A DNA stretch of 64,000 nucleotides. Source: an uncultured Clostridia bacterium. Its GTDB lineage: Bacteria > Bacillota > Clostridia > Oscillospirales > Ruminococcaceae. Under the pieces are notes generated by a model. It worked only from the letters and a program-made list of their open reading frames with translations. It did no database searches and was not told the origin of the DNA. A program made the translations under genes and the position numbers. The stretch is taken from assembly GCA_945876755.1 (NCBI GenBank), contig CAMCPM010000005.1, positions 62,001 through 126,000 of the forward strand, in the 5' to 3' direction. Positions 1 to 7,572 of the stretch are shown here, one piece after another. The first letter of the stretch is position 1. Each line of letters opens with the position of its first letter.

Positions 1-104
1 TTAATATCGTGTACAGCGAGCATATTGTCGATGGTGATGGAAATTACTGCACGAAGTCTGCCATCGGGGATAATTTTTCTGATTTTAATGTCTGTGATGT
101 TCAT
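1..104 (-). CDS. spoVG: SpoVG, 5' end only (cut by window edge)
   Basis: Reading the minus strand from the ATG at 104-102 gives 34 residues beginning MNITDIKIRKIIPDGRLRAV, the conserved start of SpoVG, a small RNA/DNA-binding regulator with roles in sporulation and cell division control. The rest lies beyond the window edge. A strong ribosome binding site (AAGGAGGACG read on the minus strand, 119-110) sits just before the ATG. The gene diverges from murC, and the roughly 180 bp between them must hold both promoters. Identification rests on the N-terminal motif only, but that motif is distinctive. Confidence 0.88.
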   Translation of the reverse strand, partial: MNITDIKIRKIIPDGRLRAVISITIDNMLAVHDI

Positions 105-288
105 TGAAACGTCCTCCTTGGTAATTGACATTTGTGATATACGTTTTACAAGCATATTATTAAACATTTGATGGTAAATTATTCAGTATGAAAAATAAAA
201 ATTTGCCGATACTATGTATACCACTGACATATAGTATAACAGATTATTCTTAACTAATTCTGAAACAAAAATATGCGGGGTGTATTTT

Positions 289-1686
289 TTGAATAAACAA
301 ATTTTAAACAATAGCAGTCATATCCATTTTATTGGCATCGGAGGCAGCGGAATGTACCCTCTGGCGCAGATACTTCACACAAAAGGATATTTTTTGACAG
401 GATCTGACAATAACGAGACCGAGACGCTTCAGGCAGTCAGAGATATGGGTATTCCCGTATATCTTGGTCAGCGTGCCGAAAATATCGAAGGTGCAGACCT
501 GATAGTTCACACAGCTGCGATAATGTCCGATAATCCCGAACTTATCGCCGCAAAAGCAAGCGGAGTACCCGTGCTTGAAAGAAGTCAGCTTCTTGGTATA
601 ATTACGGAAGAGTTCAGCAACGCAATATGCGTAAGCGGCACTCACGGAAAAACCACAACAACTTCAATGCTCACGCAGATACTGGTCGAGTACGGTCTTG
701 ACATAAGCGCAGTTATCGGCGGAAAGCTTCCGCTTATCCACGGCAGCGGAATTGCAGGAAAAAGCGATATTATGGTCTGCGAAGCCTGCGAATTTCAGGA
801 CCATTTTCTTAACCTGTCCGTCGATACGGCGGTAATTCTCAATGTTGACGAGGATCACCTTGATTACTTTAAAAATCTTGACAATATAATAAAATCGTTC
901 CGTAAATTCTGCGAGAACGCCAAAAAAACCGTTATTATCAACGGCAACGATGAAAATTCAATGAAAGCTGTCAATGGCATAACAGGCAAGAAAATAATCA
1001 CTTTCGGATTTAACAAAGAAAATGATTATTACGCTGATAATATCACCCTTAACGGCTTGGTTACGGAGTTTGATGCTTACTGCGGCGGTGAGTGCATCGG
1101 CAGAGTTACACTTAACGTTGCGGGAAAGCACAACGTACTGAACGCCCTTGCGGCAATTGCTGCTGCCGAAAGCGTTGACGTGCCGTTTGGAGCAATAAAA
1201 AAAGCCCTGTTTGATTTTCGCGGCGCAGGCAGACGTTTTGAAAAATACGGCGAAGCAGGCGGAATTACCGTTGTGGATGATTACGCTCATCACCCTGCGG
1301 AAATTGCCGTTACTCTTAATGCTGCTGTAAAGCTCGGATATAATAAGGTATGGGCGGTACACCAGCCGTTTACTTTTTCAAGAACAGCCCTGCTGCTGGA
1401 CGACTTCGCAAAGGCGCTTTCAATAGCCGACAGAGTCGTGCTTACGTCAATTATGGGCGGACGCGAAAAAAATACTATTGACATTCATACAAAGGCTCTT
1501 GCAGACAAAATTAACAGCTGCGTTTATTTTGACGAGGAAGAGCATGACGCAAACTTTGAGCTTGTTGCGCAGTATGTTGCCGAACACGCCGAAAAGGGAG
1601 ATCTGATCGTTACCCTCGGCTGCGGAGATGTCAACAAGGCAGCAAGAAGAATATTGAAATTACTGGAAAACAAGTACAATAAATGA
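289..1686 (+). CDS. murC: UDP-N-acetylmuramate--L-alanine ligase (MurC)
   Basis: Cytoplasmic Mur ligase that adds L-alanine to UDP-MurNAc, the first step of the peptidoglycan stem peptide. The 465-residue length is normal for MurC. Visible motifs are the N-terminal nucleotide-binding loop HFIGIGGSGMYPLAQ (about residues 10-25), the ATP-binding GTHGKTTTTSM (about 118), NVDEDHLDYF (about 187) and the C-terminal-domain DDYAHHPAEI (about 330). A GTG at 280 is in frame, but the GGGG at 277-280 is well spaced (8 nt) from the TTG at 289, so I take TTG as the start. It is the first gene of a tight group with lexA, a CPBP protease and a small protein (gaps of 13-21 bp), so stem-peptide synthesis and the SOS repressor may be co-transcribed. 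Confidence 0.96.
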   Translation: MNKQILNNSSHIHFIGIGGSGMYPLAQILHTKGYFLTGSDNNETETLQAVRDMGIPVYLGQRAENIEGADLIVHTAAIMSDNPELIAAKASGVPVLERSQLLGIITEEFSNAICVSGTHGKTTTTSMLTQILVEYGLDISAVIGGKLPLIHGSGIAGKSDIMVCEACEFQDHFLNLSVDTAVILNVDEDHLDYFKNLDNIIKSFRKFCENAKKTVIINGNDENSMKAVNGITGKKIITFGFNKENDYYADNITLNGLVTEFDAYCGGECIGRVTLNVAGKHNVLNALAAIAAAESVDVPFGAIKKALFDFRGAGRRFEKYGEAGGITVVDDYAHHPAEIAVTLNAAVKLGYNKVWAVHQPFTFSRTALLLDDFAKALSIADRVVLTSIMGGREKNTIDIHTKALADKINSCVYFDEEEHDANFELVAQYVAEHAEKGDLIVTLGCGDVNKAARRILKLLENKYNK

Positions 1687-1699
1687 AAGGATGGTTTTA

Positions 1700-2278
1700 A
1701 TGAACGACAAGGAAAAACGTGTTTTTGAGTACATCAAGGAAAGAATGGAGGAGGGCTTTGCACCGTCTATCCGTGAGATATGTGCTGCTCTTAATATCCG
1801 TTCTACCTCTACTGCGGCAAGATATGTTAATACCCTTGTTGCAGAGGGTTATCTCGAAAAGGTTGACGGCTGTAACCGTGCGATAAAGCTTGCAGGCAAG
1901 AGTGCGGCTAAGATCCCTCTTGTGGGAACGATCACCGCAGGTCAGCCTATTACTGCCGTTGAGGATATTACAGATTACATAAATTTCCACGAGCCTAAAA
2001 GCTATTCCGGCGAGCTGTTCGCTCTTAAAGTACGTGGCGAAAGCATGATAAACGCCGCCATTCTCGACGGAGATATAGTTGTCGTTGAAAAATGCCCCAC
2101 GGCACACAACGGAGAGATAGTTGCCGCTATGGTAAACGGCGGAGAAGCTACCGTAAAAACATTCTACAAAGAGGACGGCCACTACCGTCTCCAGCCGGAA
2201 AATGATACCATGGACCCGATCATTGTTGACGAATGTGAAATTATCGGACGTATCGTTGCTGTTATCCGCTATATGTAA
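1700..2278 (+). CDS. lexA: LexA SOS repressor / self-cleaving S24 protease
   Basis: 192-residue transcriptional repressor of the SOS response. The N-terminal winged helix (residues 1-65) carries the LexA-type recognition region (SIREICAALNIRSTSTAARY). The cleavage site is the Ala-Gly in GTITAGQP (about residue 80). The S24 serine-lysine dyad is visible as Ser in RGESM (about 115) and Lys in GGEATVKTF (about 153). An ATG at 1691 is in frame but overlaps the ribosome binding site (AAAGGA, 1686-1691), so the ATG at 1700 is preferred. It follows murC by 13 bp and precedes a CPBP protease gene. I did not find an obvious LexA operator next to murC. Confidence 0.95.
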   Translation: MNDKEKRVFEYIKERMEEGFAPSIREICAALNIRSTSTAARYVNTLVAEGYLEKVDGCNRAIKLAGKSAAKIPLVGTITAGQPITAVEDITDYINFHEPKSYSGELFALKVRGESMINAAILDGDIVVVEKCPTAHNGEIVAAMVNGGEATVKTFYKEDGHYRLQPENDTMDPIIVDECEIIGRIVAVIRYM

Positions 2279-2298
2279 AAATCAAGTTAAAGGAGGAT

Positions 2299-3369
2299 AT
2301 GCTTTCGTTCAGAAGCATATTAAACAAAATGAATAATTACGGACAATTTACCCCTTTGCCTCCCAATCAGATACCGCCTCAGATGTATTATCAGACGTTT
2401 GAAGTTGCACCCGACGAAAAAAGACGGATACGCCACAATTATAATGTAATAGGACTCACCCTGCTGACCTTATATATATTGTTCTCGGTTTCTTGTTACA
2501 GTGCATATTATTTTGCATATCCCGACCCGCAGTATAACGAGGACGGAATGCTTATACTCAATATGGCGGATATGATAATCGGCTGCTTTCCTGCTATTAT
2601 GGCGATAATCACATTTGCAGGCTACTGTATTTTTGCAAAATACAACCCGACAGAGCTTTTCAGAACCGATAATGTCAGCGGCAAGGAAACCTTTAAATAT
2701 GTTATGCTGGTGCTGTTTGCTCAGCAGTTATCGTTTATTTGCAATATTTTTATTTCTATTTTTCTTGCGTCTATGGGACTTGAGGTTTCGGGACTTAATT
2801 ATGTTCTGGAGCATAAGCCGTCGGTTTATGCCGTAGATATTTTCTCAGCGGTAATTCTCGCTCCGATAGCAGAGGAACTGATTTATCGCGGCGTAGTTCT
2901 GCGGTGTGCAGCTAAAATAAGCCAGCGCTTTGCAATATTTTTCTCGGCGTTTATTTTCGGTATCATGCACGGCAATCCTTATCAGTTTACTCTCGGTTTT
3001 CTTATAGGCATCCCGATGGCAATGATCACGATAAAAACAGGCTCGCTGATCCCTGCAATCATCTGCCATATGACAAACAATATTGTTGCTTCAATACCGT
3101 CTGTTGTTGAATATTTTAACGAAGATCTTTCATATACGCTTAATTTTATTTTCTTGCCGATTTTCCTTATTTCGGGTCTGATAGTGCTTGTGTCAGAGTT
3201 TGCCTCCGGTAAGCTGAAGCTTCCGGAATATAATCAGCATCACAAAAAGCGCACGCTTCCTATCCTGATGACCTCATGGAGTATTATAACAATTATGGTT
3301 TTCTATATACTTGATCTGGTAACAAGTATTCAGCCTATTGCTGAAACAGCTGCAAATGCTGCCGCATAA
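2299..3369 (+). CDS. CPBP-family intramembrane metalloprotease
   Basis: Polytopic membrane protein of the CAAX protease/bacteriocin-processing (CPBP, Abi) family, 356 residues. The family motifs are present: EELIYRG (glutamates plus arginine, about residues 193-199), FGIMHGN and a final histidine motif ICHMTNN. Hydrophobic segments flank and enclose these motifs, placing the active site in the membrane. The substrate is unknown; members include prenyl-protein endopeptidases and bacteriocin self-immunity proteins. The SD AGGAGG is only 2 nt from the ATG at 2299; an in-frame ATG at 2329 is a possible alternative. It resembles the protein at 53447 (shared FLIGIP and TIK.GSL.PAI segments), so the two are paralogues. 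Confidence 0.85.
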   Translation: MLSFRSILNKMNNYGQFTPLPPNQIPPQMYYQTFEVAPDEKRRIRHNYNVIGLTLLTLYILFSVSCYSAYYFAYPDPQYNEDGMLILNMADMIIGCFPAIMAIITFAGYCIFAKYNPTELFRTDNVSGKETFKYVMLVLFAQQLSFICNIFISIFLASMGLEVSGLNYVLEHKPSVYAVDIFSAVILAPIAEELIYRGVVLRCAAKISQRFAIFFSAFIFGIMHGNPYQFTLGFLIGIPMAMITIKTGSLIPAIICHMTNNIVASIPSVVEYFNEDLSYTLNFIFLPIFLISGLIVLVSEFASGKLKLPEYNQHHKKRTLPILMTSWSIITIMVFYILDLVTSIQPIAETAANAAA

Positions 3370-3390
3370 ATTAAAGAAGGAATGATTTTT

Positions 3391-3564
3391 ATGGAAAAAA
3401 GCAAAAAGCCTTCCGACAAAAATGCTTTGACTTCCGAGCGCAAGCCTGTAAAAACAAACGGTGACAAACATAATCTTATTCCGGACGAAGCCTCATGGGC
3501 AGAAGAGGCAAAGGAAGACCTTGAAGAATTTATAGAGTCCCAAGGGATCCATATAAGACAGTAG
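3391..3564 (+). CDS. Small hydrophilic protein of unknown function
   Basis: A 57-residue, highly charged protein with no membrane segment (MEKSKKPSDKNALTSERK at the start, an acidic helix-like EEAKEDLEEFIES near the end). The ATG at 3391 is 8 nt after AAGAAGGA; the upstream in-frame ATG at 3382 is too close to the same site. It is the last gene of the murC operon, 21 bp after the CPBP protease, and is followed directly by a strong terminator. Position, ribosome binding site and terminator support a real gene; I recognise no family. Confidence 0.6.
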   Translation: MEKSKKPSDKNALTSERKPVKTNGDKHNLIPDEASWAEEAKEDLEEFIESQGIHIRQ

Positions 3565-3565
3565 C

Positions 3566-3608
3566 AAAAGCGGTATTCTGTTTTTATGCAGCAGAATACC
3601 GCTTTTTT
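3566..3608 (+). terminator. Intrinsic terminator of the murC-lexA operon
   Basis: A perfect 15-bp stem (3566-3580 with 3592-3606), loop of 11 nt, ends in a run of T (3603-3608). It begins 2 nt after the stop codon of the small protein gene. Confidence 0.92.
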
Positions 3609-3651
3609 CAGTAAAGTTTTTTATTTTTTTGATAAATTTGCTTGAAAGCTA

Positions 3652-3680
3652 TTGTAAAGACCGAGGAAAACATTTATAAT
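3652..3680 (+). promoter_or_regulatory. Sigma-A-type promoter for the YfhO gene
   Basis: TTGTAA (3652-3657), 17-nt spacer, TATAAT (3675-3680). The predicted start near 3687 means that palindromic repeat copy A (3697-3796) is transcribed as part of the 5' leader. Confidence 0.72.
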
Positions 3681-3696
3681 ATAATATGTATGCTTA

Positions 3697-3796
3697 TACT
3701 AAACACCATTAGAATTATGGAGAAGAAATCGCCGCAAAATCTTGCATATATGGATTTTTCGGCGAGAGATTCCCATAATTCAATGAGTGTTTAGTA
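3697..3796. repeat. MITE-like palindromic element, copy A
   Basis: A 100-bp element with terminal inverted repeats TACTAAACAC (3697-3706) and GTGTTTAGTA (3787-3796), flanked on both sides by TTA. The whole element folds on itself: an outer arm to GAATTATGG/CCATAATTC, an asymmetric internal loop (AGAAGAAA opposite GAGATT), an inner stem TCGCCG/CGGCGA and an apical loop with CATATATG. It lies between the YfhO promoter and its start codon. The same ends and internal loop recur in copies B and C, and its apical segment recurs inverted in copy D. Confidence 0.8.
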
Positions 3797-3830
3797 TTAA
3801 ATATTATAAAGCTCGGAACGGAGGTTCATT

Positions 3831-6527
3831 TTGGAAAATTCACAGATATCGCTGAAATTCAGCTTTAAATCATTTCTTGTAAGCAAGGGGATCTATCTTT
3901 TCGCTTTTTTTATTCCGATGATAATCCTGCTTGTTTCATATCTTATTTTCGGAATATATCCGGTCGGTGACGAATCGGTCCTCGTTCTCGACCTGAACGG
4001 TCAGTATGTATATTACTTTGAAAATCTCAGGGACGCCTTCTGGGGAAACGGCAGCTTTGTAAACAGCTGGAGCAGAAACCTTACCGGCGAAACAATAGGC
4101 ATATTCGCTTACTACCTTGCAAGTCCGTTCACGCTTGTGGTAATGCTTCTGCCAAGATCTATCATGACCACTTCCCTGCTGATAATGCAGATGCTCAAGG
4201 TCGGAACAGCTTCGGTAACATTCTGCCTTTACCTGCGTAAGTCAAAAAATACAGCGCCTTACACCTCGCTTATCTTTGCAATCCTTTACAGCCTTATGGC
4301 ATATATGATAGTCCAGCTTATGGACCCGATGTGGCTTGACGGACTCATTTACCTGCCCATAATTTGTCTTGGGATCGAACGGCTCATTGACAAAGGAACG
4401 TGGCTGCTATTCATTATTCCCCTTTCACTAATGTTCATCGCCAATTTTTATATCGGCTGGATGATAGCAATATTCTGCTGTCTGTATTTTCTTGCGTACT
4501 ATTTTCTTATCTCGGCGGAAACAGTTCCGTTTAAATTCAATCATATGCTTCTTTCGGGCGCAAAGTTCGCCTGCGGAGGCGTAATTGCGGCAGTCTGCGC
4601 TGCATGGCTGCTTATTCCCCTTTATTACAGCCTCAGCCTCGGAAAATTCGAGTTCTCAACTCCCAGTTATACAATGAAGACGCAGTTCGATTTCATCGAC
4701 TTCTTTGTAAATCTGCTGCCTAATGTTTACGATACCTGCCGTCCGGAGGGCTCGCCTGTTATTTACTGCGGCGTAATGACTATCCTTCTTGTTCCGCTTT
4801 ATTTCATGAACAGCAACATAAAGCTCCGTCAAAAAATCGGATTCGGTCTGCTGGCTCTGTCGGTAATACTTTCAATGTATATGTCCACGGTAGACCTTGT
4901 ATGGCACGGCTTTCAAGTACCGAACTGGCTTCCCTACCGCTACTCGTTCACATTCAGCTTTGTGCTTCTTGTAATGGCGGCACAGGCATTTGAACGTATC
5001 GAAGGCATAAGCTTCAAGGAAATCGGAGGAGTATTTTTCCTGCTGGCGGCATATGTTTTCTATCTGGACAAGCACGATACCGAAAGACTGAATATCCTTG
5101 CGGCAGTATGGTTCACCGTTGCAGTCGGTGCAATTTATGCGCTGCTGCTGTATGCACACAAAAGATTTTATAAAATCAAGCCAATACCTATCGCAATTGC
5201 CGTACTTGTAATAATAGAGCTTACTGTTACCACAACTTATACAATGTATAAGATCGACGAGGATGTTGTGTACTCCAAATACAGCTCCTACAACAGATAT
5301 ATTACGCTGGGAAGAAATACCGTAAACAAAATTTACGACATGGACAACGGCGTATACCGAATTGAAAAGGACTTCCACAGAACTGTAAACGACGCTATGG
5401 CTTTCGGTTCATACGGACTTTCACATTCAAGCTCAACGCTTAACGCTGCGCCGATACAGCTTCTCAGAAAGCTGGGCTTCTCCTACGGCGGACATTATAT
5501 AAAGTATAAGGGCGCAACTTATGTTACAGACGCAATTTTCGGTATCAAATACGTTATGGAAAAGGGCAGTACCCCATCCGAGGACGGAGAGCAGCCTGAA
5601 ATCGCCAAGTCAAAGCATTATGACAAGCTTGTGCTTGCAAACGGCGATAAAAAGGAAATCATGTATGTATACGAAAATCCGTATGCGCTTCCTGTTGCGT
5701 TTATGGCTGACAAAGCTGTTGCCGATCTGAGCTTTGAAACATGGGAAAATCCATTTGAAAACCAGAATATGCTTCTTTCCGCACTTTTGTCTGACGAAAA
5801 ACAGGAATTTTTCAAGCAAATCGAGATAGACGATATTGTTCCCGAAAATGCAAAGCCGTCAACTTACGGCACGCATAACAAATATGTACCGAGAATAGAG
5901 GGTCAGAACTCGCATATTGAATTCCTGTTCACAGCGCCAACCAATGACATTATATATATGTACTTCCCGTCACAGTATGAGCGCAAGGTAAATCTGTGGC
6001 TCAACAAAGATTTCCTTGACTACTACTACGAAGGCGGAAATATGAATATTCAGACTCTCGGACGTTTTGACGAGGGTGAAGAAATTTCACTGATAACGAC
6101 AATTACGGAAGAGAAAAACGAAGTGCTTTTCAAGGAAAATTATTTCTACTATCTTGACGAGGAAAAATTCAAAAGCGCTGTTGACGAACTGAAACAGCAT
6201 CCCCTTGAGATAGAGTCGTTCAAAGAAGATCACATCAAGGGAAAAGTTACCGCCGACGAGGACGGAATACTGTTCACAACGATCTCATGGGAGCCGGGCT
6301 GGACAATTTATGTGGACGGTGAAAAGGTCGAACCCGTAAAGCTTGCAGACGCACTTATCGGCGTACCTGTAAGCGAGGGTACGCACACTGTTGAAATGAA
6401 ATTCTTCCCCAAGGGCATGAAGCTTGGAATCATCATGTCGCTTGCAGGAATAATTACAGTCATAGTTATTGCACTTTACGAGCGAAAGAACCGTACAGTC
6501 ATGCTGAACAGACTTTATGATATCTGA
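3831..6527 (+). CDS. YfhO-family polytopic membrane protein
   Basis: 898 residues, beginning at TTG 3831 (GGAGG at 3820-3824, 6-nt gap). The first roughly 460 residues contain about a dozen hydrophobic segments; a long extracytoplasmic part follows (about 460-860), then a last membrane helix and a basic tail. This is the layout of YfhO proteins, GT-C-fold-like membrane proteins linked in some Firmicutes to glycosylation of teichoic or lipoteichoic acids. The early loop VLDLNGQYVYYFENLRD contains the acidic/aromatic residues typical of the family. It is a single gene with its own promoter and terminator. The exact sugar or lipid carrier cannot be read from the sequence. Confidence 0.85.
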   Translation: MENSQISLKFSFKSFLVSKGIYLFAFFIPMIILLVSYLIFGIYPVGDESVLVLDLNGQYVYYFENLRDAFWGNGSFVNSWSRNLTGETIGIFAYYLASPFTLVVMLLPRSIMTTSLLIMQMLKVGTASVTFCLYLRKSKNTAPYTSLIFAILYSLMAYMIVQLMDPMWLDGLIYLPIICLGIERLIDKGTWLLFIIPLSLMFIANFYIGWMIAIFCCLYFLAYYFLISAETVPFKFNHMLLSGAKFACGGVIAAVCAAWLLIPLYYSLSLGKFEFSTPSYTMKTQFDFIDFFVNLLPNVYDTCRPEGSPVIYCGVMTILLVPLYFMNSNIKLRQKIGFGLLALSVILSMYMSTVDLVWHGFQVPNWLPYRYSFTFSFVLLVMAAQAFERIEGISFKEIGGVFFLLAAYVFYLDKHDTERLNILAAVWFTVAVGAIYALLLYAHKRFYKIKPIPIAIAVLVIIELTVTTTYTMYKIDEDVVYSKYSSYNRYITLGRNTVNKIYDMDNGVYRIEKDFHRTVNDAMAFGSYGLSHSSSTLNAAPIQLLRKLGFSYGGHYIKYKGATYVTDAIFGIKYVMEKGSTPSEDGEQPEIAKSKHYDKLVLANGDKKEIMYVYENPYALPVAFMADKAVADLSFETWENPFENQNMLLSALLSDEKQEFFKQIEIDDIVPENAKPSTYGTHNKYVPRIEGQNSHIEFLFTAPTNDIIYMYFPSQYERKVNLWLNKDFLDYYYEGGNMNIQTLGRFDEGEEISLITTITEEKNEVLFKENYFYYLDEEKFKSAVDELKQHPLEIESFKEDHIKGKVTADEDGILFTTISWEPGWTIYVDGEKVEPVKLADALIGVPVSEGTHTVEMKFFPKGMKLGIIMSLAGIITVIVIALYERKNRTVMLNRLYDI

Positions 6528-6606
6528 TAGTGTATAACATTTTCAAAGGAAAAAGACGTCCTCTATAAAAGCAACACCGCATAAAGAAGTATTCCCCCTA
6601 TTTCAT

Positions 6607-6648
6607 AAGGCAGCACCGTCAAGCAGACTGTGCTGCCTTAACTTTTTT
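6607..6648 (+). terminator. Terminator after YfhO gene
   Basis: AAGGCAGCAC (6607-6616) pairs perfectly with GTGCTGCCTT (6630-6639), followed shortly by TTTTTT (6643-6648). The 3' end of the recombinase remnant on the other strand runs into this stem. Confidence 0.85.
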
Positions 6649-6828
6649 GTCAAAATCCCGAATGTCAAACTCAATACTTGAAATGCCAATGCTAAAGCGA
6701 TAGTAAATATCAATCTGCTGCTTCCTGTGACCACTTGGCTTGTCGAAAGTGTGAACAACTCTCTTTTCGATGAATTCGTGTATAAAATCGGGACAGTTGA
6801 AATTCGTTCTCGAAAAACTCGTCACCAT
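6619..6828 (-). pseudogene. Remnant of a large serine recombinase (C-terminal DUF4368-like end)
   Basis: The minus-strand frame gives about 69 residues containing FIHEFIEKRVVHTFDKP followed by SGHRKQQIDIYYRFSIGI. This matches, from memory, the C-terminal DUF4368 region of large serine recombinases that move conjugative elements (the FIEKIVVHE...KQKIDIYYNF pattern). There is no resolvase catalytic domain, zinc ribbon or adequate start upstream: the frame meets a stop 3 codons above the ATG, exactly where it abuts half repeat C. It reads as the 3' scar of a lost mobile element rather than a working gene. An independent small protein is possible but less likely. Confidence 0.62.
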
Positions 6829-6873
6829 GGTTTTTTACGCCGAGAGATTCCCGTGATTAAAGGGTCTTTAGTA
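6829..6873. repeat. MITE-like palindromic element, copy C (right half only)
   Basis: The right half of an element nearly identical to copy B: TTTTTACGCCGAGAGATTCC followed by the CGTGATTA arm and ending in CTTTAGTA, then TTA. The left half is missing and replaced by the recombinase remnant, the junction being at about 6826-6831. Confidence 0.75.
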
Positions 6874-6978
6874 TTATATAGTAGTTATCAAAACAAAGTA
6901 AAAAGAATATAATACCGAGCCATCGTACTTTAATGTACGGCGGCTCGTTTGTATTATAAATATATTTCTGAAAGCCTA

Positions 6979-7007
6979 TTGACAAAGTGTAACTCAGATG
7001 ATATAAT
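6979..7007 (+). promoter_or_regulatory. Consensus sigma-A promoter of the gntR-ABC operon
   Basis: Exact TTGACA (6979-6984), 17-nt spacer, exact TATAAT (7002-7007). Such a strong promoter implies control by a repressor, and the inverted repeat overlapping the -10 box is the natural site. Confidence 0.9.
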
Positions 7008-7031
7008 TGTATATATAGATATTATACAATT
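7005..7031 (+). promoter_or_regulatory. Candidate GntR/YtrA operator (9-bp inverted repeat)
   Basis: AATTGTATA (7005-7013) and TATACAATT (7023-7031) form a perfect 9-bp inverted repeat with a 9-nt centre, overlapping the end of the -10 box and the expected start site. It is placed to block initiation when the adjacent GntR-type protein binds. Confidence 0.65.
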
Positions 7032-7091
7032 TATACTTGTGCAGCCGTCCGGAAGACTTGCAGGTTTTTATCCCAAGGAGTGTACACTAAA

Positions 7092-7466
7092 ATGAATATC
7101 AACATCAGTAATGCAAACGGTGAGGCAATCTATTTACAGATTGTAAACCAAATCAAGGCGCTGATACTCGAGGGCAAGCTGAAAGAGGGAGAAATGCTCC
7201 CATCTATGCGAAATCTTGCTGTTGAACTCCATATCAGCTTTATGACTACCAAGCGTGCTTACGAGGAGCTTGAGCGTGACGGCTTTATTGAATCGTTCAC
7301 AGGCAAAGGCTCTTTCGTAAAAGCACAGAATTTAGAGCTGTTGCGGGAAGAACAGATCAAGCAGATCGAATCCCTGCTTATGGAGGCAGGCGATAAAGCA
7401 CGAAAGGCAGGTATCACCATACAAGAGCTTCACGAATTACTTGACCTTATAATAAACACCATTTAA
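7092..7466 (+). CDS. GntR-family regulator, YtrA subfamily
   Basis: 124-residue one-domain regulator: a winged helix (about residues 10-78; GEAIYLQIVNQIKALILEG then LPSMRNLAVELHISFMTTKRAYEELERDGFIES) and a short C-terminal dimerisation helix pair, as in YtrA proteins that repress adjacent ABC transporter operons. The ATG at 7092 follows AAGGAG (7075-7080); a GTG at 7080 is in frame but overlaps that site. The last residues (IINTI) and the TAA stop are encoded by palindromic element copy B, so the original C-terminus was probably altered by its insertion. It likely autoregulates the operon through the inverted repeat at 7005-7031. Confidence 0.9.
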   Translation: MNINISNANGEAIYLQIVNQIKALILEGKLKEGEMLPSMRNLAVELHISFMTTKRAYEELERDGFIESFTGKGSFVKAQNLELLREEQIKQIESLLMEAGDKARKAGITIQELHELLDLIINTI

Positions 7467-7550
7467 ATCACGGAGAAGAAATCGGCGTAAAAAGCTTGCG
7501 TATAAGGCTTTTTACGCCGAGAGATTCCCGTGATTAATGGGTGTTTAGTA
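7450..7550. repeat. MITE-like palindromic element, copy B (overlaps gntR stop)
   Basis: A 101-bp element with ends TAATAAACACC (7450-7460) and GGTGTTTAGTA (7540-7550), flanked by TTA on the left and TTG on the right. The inner stem TCGGCGTAAAAAGC/GCTTTTTACGCCGA is a perfect 14 bp, with the same internal loop (AGAAGAAA opposite GAGATT) as copy A. It covers the last codons and stop of gntR and ends 22 bp before the ABC ATPase start, so it is transcribed inside the operon and could modulate expression between regulator and transporter. Confidence 0.82.
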
Positions 7551-7572
7551 TTGTAAATGAAGGAGAATGACC

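Noticed and set aside
203..239. An imperfect inverted repeat (ATACTAT...ATAGTAT) before murC, resembling the palindromic element ends
   Set aside because: Only about 30 bp, lacks the family arms, and TACTAT differs from TACTAA; probably promoter-region A/T sequence.
6727..6912. A 61-codon plus-strand frame across the recombinase scar and half palindrome
   Set aside because: It spans two unrelated sequence pieces and opposes the recombinase-like frame.
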